The notes below the pieces were generated by a model. It did not search any database. It saw nothing but the letters and a program-made list of their open reading frames with translations, and was not told the origin of the DNA. The position numbers were made by a program, and so were the translations under genes. This document shows positions 34,801 to 46,800 of a stretch of 64,000 nucleotides of DNA, in pieces. The first letter of the stretch is position 1. Each line of letters opens with the position of its first letter. Source of the stretch: Ligula intestinalis (Eukaryota > Platyhelminthes > Cestoda > Diphyllobothriidea > Diphyllobothriidae); assembly GCA_036362985.1 (NCBI GenBank), contig JAYGXS010000005.1, positions 11,194,415 to 11,258,414 on the forward strand. The letters run 5' to 3'.

Positions 34801-37800
34801 ATTGATAATCACTTGCTACTCGACATTCAGGAAGGTTGAAATACTGATTACCATATAGCCTATTCTCAAGTTATTTCTTTCTGACCGCTAACAAAATTAT
34901 GCACTGTAAAAAATGGCTACATAAATAGTATGCAGTTTTATGATTTATATTGACTGTCGTTATAAATTAAAATATATTTTGTGGAAAACATACACGAAAG
35001 AATTCTTTCTTGTATTCCTTTGGTAGCCAATTACGCCTTCTATAACCTACATACTTAAAGAAAGGGTATATTCCGATTTTTAATGAGTTTCTAAATTGCC
35101 AAAAAATTTTGAAGCCTACCCACTGTTACACCTGAATTCAAGGTTTACAAACTGCGCGCTGCGTACATCCTGTTTAAGGAAAAAGAACGTTTCGCCTACG
35201 GTTTAAGGAAGAGGTCACATAGTTGTCATGAAATATTGCAATAGATGTGAACCATACTGTGTACATTATAGGCAGCTTTAGTAAATTTATGGATATGATA
35301 TATCATGAATGAACACCTCACAATCGTAAAAAAGCTCATAATTAGAAACTTTTTTATACCAGCAGATACCCTTTTTTTCGGCAAAAAATTTACAGAAGGC
35401 GTGCAAGAAATAATTTGTTTGTGTATGTTTTCCAAAAAATTTTTGAATTTATAGAGGCAGTCAAAATCGATGAAAAAAATGGATACTATTGAAGTAGGCA
35501 TTTTTTTACAGTACAAACCTTTTGTTAGCGGTCAGGAATGGGCTTACTAAAAAGCCGGCATCCTATCATGACTGAAATGATCTGACCTACATGACAGTCA
35601 GTATTCTAACCTTACTCAGTGCCGATTAGCGAGTGAGTGTCAATCTTTCGTATGTGTCGGCATGTTGCGTCAACTCTGGTCCGTACTGTATGATCTTTTC
35701 GTTTAGAAAAAAGTTGATGTTTATATGCTCCTTAAGGCTACTCAGAGCAGATCTCCCCTCTCTTGTCTGTAACTTCCTTTCCTCGACTTGTCTCGCCTTT
35801 TCGATATCCGACTAGACACCACCCAGCCCACACCTGCTGCCAGTCGCCTCTTTACAAACTGGAAAGGCAGTGTGGTACCAACGAGTATTGTGGTTTGTGA
35901 CAGTCGAATCTTTCTGGGCTTTGTCATGTCATGTGAAGCATGTAGGTAGGTCGTGTCCTGCCGGAGAGTACCGGTGTTATTGGGCTTGAAACCTGAACTC
36001 TTATTCTTTTCGCACACTTAATCCCCAGAGGGTTACTGTTGTCCAAATAACTGCTTTTGCAAACACTCGTTTGGCTTCCGACAAGTTAATCAGTCAACGT
36101 CTGATCTTCCTTGAACATGGACACATAATTGACCCAGATTTTTGCTGTCCACTTGCATTTTTTCCAAAATTGTAACAGATCTCTCCCCAAAGGGAAAGCC
36201 GGTATGTCGTTGCCTGTCGTTTGCCCTCATGTAATGTCTCCTACATGCCAATCTCACGAAAGCTAACCCAAGCCTCTTCTCTTTTTTTATCTGACTGCTT
36301 ATTGATCCAACCGCTGCTGCCGAACATACCTTACTTCCTAAGCTGCCCGGTGACCGTTTTCGATGCGCAAAATGACTCTATTTTCTTGCTCACTCGTGCT
36401 CTTTGCCCGTCTTCCTGCCCTAGTTCCTACCAGTTTACGTTCCAAGCGAGGAGGAACAGGCGGATCCGCAAATGTACGCTCAGAACGTCCGCGCAATCAT
36501 GGCAAAGTAAGACCCCCCCCCACCTCTGTCAGCACCCATTCCCGCACACGTGTGGGTTGTGTTGTTGGTACTAACCAAGGCCAGATTCTAATGTCCTCGC
36601 TACCCAAAACGTAAACATGCTGCCTGTGAACCGTGCGTGTGGCACCCATAGGCAGGATGGGCAGGTTTCCCCGATGTATTTTTTGTGTGTGTATGCGCCG
36701 CTTTTTGCGACATTGATGGATATCTTCAGTCACGTAGATTAAATTAGGTTCTATATGCGTGAGAGTTATGTCTCCAAAAGTCTGTGGTGCTGTTTTGTCT
36801 TATCTCCTCTGGCTCAGAATAACCGGATGAGTAAGGCTTGCTCGATAAGTGTGTAGCTTAGTCGTGCTGACCCTCATAACCTGAAGTCCAAACACCGCGC
36901 CCACAGAGGTCGTCGAAAGACTGCTAAAGCAACAGTCTGCCTACGGGCGAATGGTGTTGTGTTGTATAAGTGCCAAGAGCTATCTTTACCGAAAGTCGTT
37001 TCATTTTTCTAAACTATATTACCACAAATTGAAGCGATTGTTCGCACTCCACGCCGGAATAATCTGTTTATCTGAGCTTTCTGCTACTTTATTGCGTTCA
37101 TCGTCCGAAATAAAAGTTTAAGTTAACAAGCGACAGTTATAGGGACTAGGGATCCAATAAAAACGCGGTAGCGCAAGTCTATAGGTGACTGCGCAGGGCT
37201 CTATATGTCAGCGTCACATCTATTTACCGGTTAACTGAGCCCTCGTAAGAAGCAGGGGCTTCGGTAAATTCGCGGCGTTGGCGATTATATTCGTGACTGG
37301 GAAGGTAAAATCGTGACCGGTTTCGTTGGCAGCCACTTCTGATGATTTACAATCTCGTTTCATATATGCGGCGTTTGAACATGCGTCCAGTCTACCCCGT
37401 GTAGGCACAAGAACAGTTTAGGCATGGGAGGAGATACACTACATCTGACTGTTAACTGGATTCAATCGAACTTTCATTTTCATGAGCCTGCTGTACACGG
37501 TAACTTTAGGCCGGTGTGTTTTTATGCTACCTAGTTCTGCAGGCATGCGCTTGGTCGCCTCTGATACGCTTTTTGATGTATGGCAGCGCATGCCGTAACG
37601 CAAGTGTTTTTTTCCTGGTCGGATCCTTCGGGGCGTACACGTAGGCAACGGCTTATGGACAGCTCCGAATAGCCGCCCCGCATAAATTGGTTGTGGAGAT
37701 ATCGGGCCTACGGATTGTTACAGTGAACCTGGATTTGTTTGAAGGGTGTTATCACAGCTTCTTTTATGAGTTACCGAGTGGTTGCTATGATGTTCATTGC

Positions 37801-40800
37801 TTTTGTGTAAACCGTCTTCTCAATTACACCATTGCACTTATGCTAGACATCACGCAGCTTACACATCCTAAACATTCGACTGATTATTTAGGTAGGAAAG
37901 AAAAAGTTAAGGAAATACCACGTGACACTTTTGGCCAAACCACGAAATCTCTCCCCACCCGCATACATGAACACCAGCTATTGCTGAAGAGAATGTACGA
38001 TTCAGTTCAGATAGCCATGCACATACTGGAAACATGCAACATGCAACTTGTGTTGTTATCGCCTTCGCAACGAAGAAGTATCGCGAGTTCTTGGAAGCAA
38101 TGCAGTTAGATAGACCATGCATAAATACGCATGCCAATTTAAGTGCCTGGGTAATTTTTCCAAGGCCAAATGGCGAGGGGCATACTCAATGCCACAATGC
38201 GGTGGACGTCATTGGCATAGACGTTAATCAACCGCAGGATATTGTTGTAGGGCATTGTTTCAAGTTGAATATTTTCTGCGCATTCCACACCCGTCTGACA
38301 ACGAGCTTGAGGTTTCTTGCTTCGAAATATTTATCAGTATGAGCAATCTGCGAGTTTGCAACAACAAGATTGGGACATTTATGCGCCCATTCTGTACTAC
38401 CCTTCTGGCTTTAGAATCACCAGGACTCCCCTCAGAATTGGCCGTCCAAACTATCTGCTGAGCACTTTGTTGGGCTGTAAATGAACTGCATCGTTGCCGT
38501 GGGCAAAAACGTGACCTAAGCAAAACACCAAACTCTCGTTAGATGTCGAAATTTTAAGCGTACCATTTCCTAATCTACAGTTGGCTTGGCAGAGGCTGGG
38601 GCGACTTTCGCAGCGCCGCTGTATTCTGACTCTGCAAACGGATGTAAGCCCACGTGATTACTGTTTCCGGGCCGACGGAACACGCGTACATATTCATCCC
38701 GTCCAGCAACCAACTGCAATCATCCACATAACTAGAAATCCTTCCGCCCAGCTGGCCAATTTCAGACTGACGTGTTCCTGCGTGTGGCGCGCAATTAGTT
38801 GTGCACATCTCACTTCGTCTCTGTGTTGAGACGTGGTCGCAGCCTCTGCACAGGATATATGCATTCCACTGGTGTTTCCTCATATGCAGGATGTTCCCCA
38901 AAAATGCATACATATTTTAAATACTTGTAAATCATGTATTTATGCTAATTGTATTATTTCAAAAATAAAAAACAATTTAATAGTATCGTTTTATTGTTTC
39001 TTCACTGCATTTTGACTATTGCCATAGTGTGACTGAATTGAGAGAAGCTATTGAACACGAATGTACCCGAATACCAAGGGAATAGATTCCTGGTGTGCGC
39101 GATTGCATTGCTTCGCGTTGTCACCAGTGTCATAATCCACATGAACATCAGTTTGAGTACATTCAGTGAAAAAAAAACAATAAAATGATACTTGTAAATG
39201 CTTACCTTTTTGAAATGAAAAAATTATAATAAGCACAAATTTTACAATTATGTAAATTGTGTATGCATTTTTGTGGGACACCCTGTATATCGAGTGCCGT
39301 CGTGTTCACGAACGTACAGCAAGCGGGCTTACGTTTTCATAATCTTGGCCTATTTAGCTCCAGAAGAAGCCTTGTCAATCATTGGAATCATAGTTTTATT
39401 TTAGTAGTGAGATTTGGAACTCTTGTGAGAGTTCATCGTGAGCGATAAAATCGTCAACGAAAACAAGCAACAGGTATGGGAGCAAGGTCCAATCAATCGT
39501 CATAGACGAGGGACCAATTAACCACGAGTGCCGTGAGTCTGGAGATGCTTGCGCGTTCCGGTGATCGACCCTGCTTCTTCTCGATCTACACACATACCTG
39601 GGATGCGAACATTTGCCTCACTTCGCTAATTTGTCCATCTTCTTTTTCCCATCCCTTCGACTACCTACCGCTATACAGGTTCGCTGTGCGCCTGTGACGC
39701 CCCGTCTGACTCGATGCGGCCACAACTGTGACTTTGACCCAATAATGCTTACACCACCCCTCGCACAAGTACCGGCTCGCGTGCGGTACGCGTAAACTGG
39801 AGTTTTGTGCGAAGTCAGTCATCAGGCCCACTCCCTATCCGCAGTAAAGTCTTGCTTCGCTCCCTAGAGTCAAACTGCAATGGCTCCTTCATGCTATGAC
39901 TGTTATGACATTCTCGCGCATGTGAGATGTGATCCGCCGCGCCTTTCTATAGGAATATGGTTTGTTGTATTGGGGCAGGTCGTGTTCTGCCCACGTAGAT
40001 AGGGCTGTTTAACTGCACCTGATTTCAGCATAAATGGATTGACCGCTTCAGACAATCGATTCCTCGGCGCATAATCCTGTATAAAAGAAATCAGACGCAT
40101 TTAAAGTTATCACAGTGCGCTAAAAACTGCGTAGATCCACCACTTTCGAAGAAGGAATGTCAGTAGGACGGATCCTTTGTTCCCCTCACATTTGTTCGTC
40201 GTGGTTAGCTCAAGCTTATCAATATTTAGTCGGACTTGCTCACGTCCCCTCCCCCTCCACCAGGACACGGGAATAGGAACTTAATGCTATTGGCCTTGGG
40301 CTAACTTTTTAGAGAGTTAAATATTCCCGTGCCCCAACTCAAATCGAAACTTTACTCTGCTCCATTAACCTTAACCCCAAGTTCACGAAAAAATCAGTGC
40401 AAACTCACCTGTATCACAGGCAGTTCCTGTTCCCAATTCACAATCCTCACCCAGGTTTGTTATACAGTGGAGTCCGGTTAATGTGGACAACCGCTTAATG
40501 TGGACAGTTGGCCAGGAACGGAATTTCTCCATAGTAGAAACGACTGGTTTGGGGTCAGTTTGCTTAATGTGGACAACCGGTTAATATGGACAGTTGGCCT
40601 GGAACGGAGGTGTCCACATTAACCGGACTCCACTGTAGTGAGGAATATGCCAGCGGCTACGCGCATTTGATGTGAAAATCTCCGCTCCTGATATGTCGTA
40701 GTCCATTGTGTGGTCAGCAGCATGGTCACACAGGAAGGTGACTTGCACGCAAATAACTTTGAAGTGATATTGGGCTGCATCTAACGCAATCCCTCCACCC

Positions 40801-43800
40801 TCGCGCCATCTGTGCCCGGCGTCCAGACAGTCAAGCCGAAACGGAAGAGGACGCATCTGCCTGGCGTGGCATGAGCCTGCACCTAAGTGCGGCACTCTCC
40901 ATGTGCGGCGGTTGCCATGGCAGCACCTCCCAAATAATAACGCCTGCCGTGCCCTCGTGTAAGGCCCGTGTTGGTCCAGCACATACACCACGCTGTCCTT
41001 TTGGAGGGGGGAGTGGGGTTCACACAAGTACCAACAAGTGCGCTCAACTAAAATCGATTTTCTAATTCATCGCTAAGGCTGCATACTTTCGTCTGTTCCT
41101 ACCGCGCCCCGTGTGCCATGTCTTTATTCTGTCTTTGGTTTCTTTCACCAGGGCACTCGGCCTTCCCACCACCGACTTGAGCTTCGACGACTGTCGACGC
41201 ATTCGTACTGCGGCTCAGCTCAATCTTCCAATGGCCTGTCATATCATGGAGTACGGTAGACTGACTCGGCTGCTCTTGTAAGTCTGCGATGTGCCATGCG
41301 ATTTATGCTGTCCGACTTATCATTAACACTAACTTAAATTTTGACGTCGACTTTTCCGATTAAAAAGGATTACTCAGGCGCGTGGCTGTGATACTGACTA
41401 TAGCGCTTCATAACTCTGGATCCAATTCAGTCACGCCATGGTCCCGGCATTTGAGTGTGCATCTTTACTGTCGCCTGCATGAAGCACAGTTAGTAAAAGT
41501 TATTACCTAGATAGAATAAACTTTCCCAATTGTTTTTCTATTGCCTTGCAAATCGACGCATGCTTTATATCAAACGTGCATTAATATATCCTTTCTTTCA
41601 CGAAATTTGTAGAAAATTATAGTAAGGAGTCCTTATAAACAACACCGTAGTTTATTCTGCACAACTAACTATTTATTTCGTTGTTGTAAGCCTTTTTTCT
41701 TTTATTATTTAATACAGTCGTGAATTTCAGTGCTTTTCATACTTCATGTTTCTACGGCTTTTGTTGTGTACGCATTCAGTATTTAACAGTCCGTTTTGCA
41801 ATGATGATTCTCATTGATTAATGTTCACCTGACCGCTAACGGAACTCACCTATCCCGCTCTGCCTTGGGCCTCGACAGGAACCCTGACAGCCGTAACAGC
41901 CGGTGATATAGACAAATAGTATTGCTGGTAATGACAAGGGATACCGGAATGGCCATTTCTGGCTTATTAGCCGTCGTCAGCCAGTCATACCCATACCCAG
42001 GTGCTGCCCAACTCGAGCCTCGAACTCGCCCAGCGCAAACCAGTAAACGAGCGCTGCGAGCCAGCCTGGCGCCGTTTTTGGTCTGCTGCTCATCTGCAGC
42101 GCACCCAGCTGAGCTTCGATACTGATCAGTCCCACGTATAGGCAGAAGAACGCTCTACTACCGTTAAGACAGCCTTCCTGCGAGGAGCTTAAATGTGCCC
42201 GGGACTAACTAAATCGGGTCTGGGCAGATAGTATTGCCGGCAAAGACAAGGAATACTCGAATGCCTTAGTAGCCGTCGTCAGCCAGTCATACCCAGACCC
42301 AAGTGGTGTCCAACCCGAGTCTCGAACTCGCGACCTCTTTGATCAGAGTCAAACGGCCTAACCATTGAGTCTATACTACCAGCTGCTACGGCTCTCAGAG
42401 AGTCTGCCGAGGCCCTAGGCAGAACTGGACAGATGAATTCTGTTAGCGGTTGAGAGAATGTTCATCAATGAGTGTCAACGTCTCTGACCTAAGACCAGAA
42501 AGACAACGAACTATTAACTCAATGGTTGAGGCGTTTGACTCTGATCAAAGAGGTCGCGAATTCGAGGCTCGGGTTGATGATCACTAGGGGCTGGGTATTA
42601 CTGGCTGACGATGACTAATAAAGCTGAAATGACCATTCCAGTCTCCCTTGCCTTTGCCGGCAATCATGCCTGTAATAATAATTGAAAAAAGTTTACCAAT
42701 ACCATCCTTTATTCATTATGGCTATGGTACATATTCGTAAATGTTGAGAGTGTAAATGAGTCTGCCGATGGAGGCGAGCAGATGAGCTCCTGGAAGCAGT
42801 TCATCAGAAGAAGATGCGATTGTTGAGACAAGAAGTTAATTAGTCTGCTCTTTCACAGTTTCACAAGAACACATCGTCAGGATCAGTCACAGAAAAGGGT
42901 TATAGGGACATCAGGTGTGCAGCATTTATAAGACGTAGTTGCTAGGTGACCACATGCCTAGTTCTCGCGTTCATCGCTGGGGCATCATTGTCAAGGCAAT
43001 AGTTAACACGACCATCATTCGGCCATTTGTTCCGCTGTTGCCATTAAAGTTGGTCACCCACTCCTCGCGTGGCTACTATTTTTGTCCGGGGGAAATCGCA
43101 GCGTCGAATATGAGGGCGTAAGGTCATTGTGCTTGTTCATTGAATGTGGACTGGAGAGCCATGATGACTCAAGCAACTAACGGCCCATGCGGTTGTCACG
43201 TCTTGGGAGAATTTCGTCATTGGCAAACTTTAAGATGTGACCGGATCCCCTTGAATGAGCCGCGATTTGAGACTTGGTGTTATTCCGCGTGCTGAGCCAT
43301 TCGAGTTTGGAGTAGCCTCCGAGTTTCTCCGACTTATATGCCTTGTCCGTCATCGACTGATAATACATAAGAAGGTCCAACAGAGGATAGTATTCAAAAG
43401 ACGCGTCTACCTGTTTTACACAAAGCAAAAGTACTAAGTAATGATCGGGAGAGTGCAGACATTTATAAATCTCCAGCCTAGGGGATGAGACATGCGTGAG
43501 CAAAGCGTAACCGCAAATGTAATCAACAAGTTTATTAATTTTAGTAAAAGGATTTTTAATAGAAAAAAGAAGAATTAGAGAGTAGCTTCAGGATACCGGA
43601 CAGCTGCTACTTTTCTCGCAAGGCTGTAGCGGATTCAAAAATATGAGAGGTGTTATGGAAAACGTTAACAGTGTACAGTCACTGCCGAAGGCGAAAAGAA
43701 GAGGTGCAGCAGGCGAAACTGATTACGGAATGCTCGCGTCCAATCGAACAGCCAATCAGCGTGGACTTCAGCGTCGAGCAAGCATGATCCCTCTGTTCAG

Positions 43801-46800
43801 ACATGTGGCTCAATCAATGACTGATCGAACATTTCGGATTTCCCACGAGGGGATTCTCACAGTCTGGACTGCTGTCTGATTCTTAACCAGAAGACCATTT
43901 TCCAGCGACCATAGACGTTAGCTCAGTCATCCTTCAGGAACCGAAGATGAGTTTCCTTTTTGATAGAGTGACCCACAGACATATATTCAACATGCATGAT
44001 ATGCAGGCAGTCGTTGGGACCGCTCGGCTCATCAGTGTACATTGAAGAGAAGTGAGAGGAAAAGGCGAAACCTTGGAGCATTCCACAGTTAGTAGGGAAA
44101 AAAGTTGCTTTATCTTTCCATAACTGGAATCACAGAGTACGTAAAGACAAGTTGTCTTTAAGCCAAGAGACAGACCAGTCAGGAGGATCGCGTTCTGAGA
44201 TGTCTTTTTTAAGAGGAAGTGCGCGAAACGGTTTTGAAGGCGGCGGAGTAGTCAAGAGGTGCATATAGATAAGCACAACAATCTTTGACAAGCGCCCCCT
44301 GAGGCAGAGTGAATAACTAGAGCAACAGTATCTAATGTAGTGAATCTGAACATTTGTGATAAGAGCGTACAAATAAACCGAAAGATCAATTCTATTGATT
44401 TTTCGTAAGGATGAGAGCTATCCGTACAGTTCGCCAAGCTAAAGGGTGAAATGATGAGACACCTTTCGGCCTGGCAGCCGTTTATCCACGGACTTTTTGA
44501 GTACGCCTCTGCGTTGTGGTTTAAACTGCCATTAGGCTTTTCTGAACCAATTATTGTTAGGTTGGTAGAATAGGCTGCCTGCGAATTGTCTGTGACGGAA
44601 AGCGCTAGCGAAGAGAAACACGTGGACGTTATCAACTCTTGTGCAAACAAAACCAACCGACTGCACATAAAAGCTAAAACGGTTGCTACGTCAGGGCGGG
44701 ATTATTTTCTTACTGTCTGGGCTGACCGTCAGTCAACTGCAAAAAAAAAGAAGGAAACAGTGATTTCAAGACAGCCTTAAAAGTCGCCACGTGAATGTTT
44801 TGCCAGTTACGACCTTGCCCTCACTGAAACCCCTAAGCGTGATTGGTTTATTGGCCTGCCTGCCTGCCTGCCCCCCGCATCAAGTGCACGTGCGTGCGTG
44901 CGAGTATTTTGTTTTGTCCCTCCTAACGACAACACCTTATTCCTGCTACCCCACCACTATTTTGTGCATTGACTGGAAGCAGCAAAACAAGCGACAAAAA
45001 CAACGGGTCTGTGGCTCAGTGGTAGACTGTTGCTGACTAAAGGTCACGGGTTTGAATCTCGAGGGTCGCCACCCCTTAGCTTAGGTAGGACTGGTTGATG
45101 ATGGCTATTGAAGCAGAAATGGCCACCTAAGATACCCCTTACCCGAGCTTTCTGTCGTAAGGACCTGGCGGTATTACTTTAGTTTATTTTTAGTCATAAT
45201 TTGGTTTATTAGTTTAATTTTTGTTTTAATGTAGTTTAGTTTACTTTAGTAAGCAGTAGTTATTAAAGTACATTTATCGGTTCTTTCAAATGTAATTGGT
45301 CAACATTTGCCGTTTCGCCTTAAATGCTTCTTGAGATCATCCCACAGCTGGTTTTGTTTGTCTACTGCACATGCTTCGATGACACCAGTGTCCTTCCTAC
45401 ACCTAGCACAGTAGCTGGGGCCTGGAACCCAACCCCCTCTCCCCCCACCGATACCCTTTCTTTTACCTTACTCATCCATCTCAAACAGACTGGTTACGTA
45501 AATGTACTAATTTATTAGTGCGCGTGATTGATAAACCCTTTGATCTATCCCTCCGCCCATCTTCAAAGTCCTTTACTCATTCCTCTTACAGTTCCACCGA
45601 TTTAGCCGTGGAAAGTCCAGGTGTGGATTCTGTAGCCAAACAAAGCCGCCTCCTTCGCATAACCAATAGGCTGAGGGAAATTGCCGAGGCCACTCGCTCG
45701 TGGCACACCCAACTTTCCACCTGCCACTGGCCTTCGCCGGCTCTGGCTAACCTGGAGTCTATTTTTCTGTACAACGGTAGACCCGATGAGAAAGCTGTCA
45801 GTCTCCTGCGACAGCTCACCTCCGCCCTGCCCAAGGTGCCTCCCGACTCCAGTCTCTCTCTCTCTCTTTCTCTTGTGTATTACTGTTTTTGTTGTTCTCG
45901 TGGTCGCTCTGACTGATCTCATCCTAACGTCTGTGGTTGAAAAATCAATGCAATTTACAACGGTGCTAGCGACGGCGCTTAGTGGCACGTCGATCGGCTT
46001 GAGCGAATCTGTCCACCCTGTGCCCCTATTGGGTGGGTGCAGTGTGTGTGTGTGTGTCTTAGCCTACGTTGGATCAAGAGTCCCCACCGGAGTTCAAACT
46101 GGTTGTAGTTGGAAGACGGAGAAAAGGCGAGACCTCGACCGACTTGAGCCAAAGATCCGCGGGGGTGAGTTGGGTGCCTGGCCGGAAATTTCAGGAAAAA
46201 AAGATGCTGTCAGTCATGCCGAGAGACGCCACAGTCATGGCAGCTGTCGGGTGTGGACGGGCGGAGCTAGTGCTGGTGCTGGCGAAGGATCATTGAACCA
46301 AGGTACAGTGAGTGCCCCTTGGGAATTGTTTGTTCCTTGGCCGCAATCGGAATTAGATAACCGCCCAAAGGGACCATGGAATGGTATCTTCGTTTTTCTT
46401 CGACAACGGCTCTCTGGTAAAAAGGCTGGAAGCCTGTCATGTTGGCAGAGCCATCAGCGGGTAGATTCGAGAGACAAGAGGCGACAGCTTCATTGCAGAG
46501 AGCTCTAATAGACAGCCGAACGCTGCGGTTGGGTTCAGGAGTGCTACAACGGCGGATGACCAGATTGCGAACAGGTCCACCAAAATTGCTGGCTCAGGAC
46601 AGTGCGTTGTGAGGGGCGACCGGCAGGACGGGGACCTCCGCATGAAGCTAATCGATAGGCGACATTTTATAGCACTTGTGATGGGGCTTAGGGACCTGCC
46701 GGTCGTCTTGAGTGAAAATGTTCACCGTGTATCCCACTGAGTGGGCGCAGTATTGGCAACTAGTGCGCGAATTAGCTTAGTGATTGTGGGCTAGCAGAGA

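Noticed and set aside
45003..45075. A genuine tRNA gene
   Set aside because: A and B boxes are present, but the acceptor stem does not pair and a SINE body follows.
45681..46508. 275-codon open frame on + strand
   Set aside because: It overlaps LPCAT exon 8 in another frame and continues into the intron; composition follows CT-rich and low-complexity DNA and no family is recognisable.
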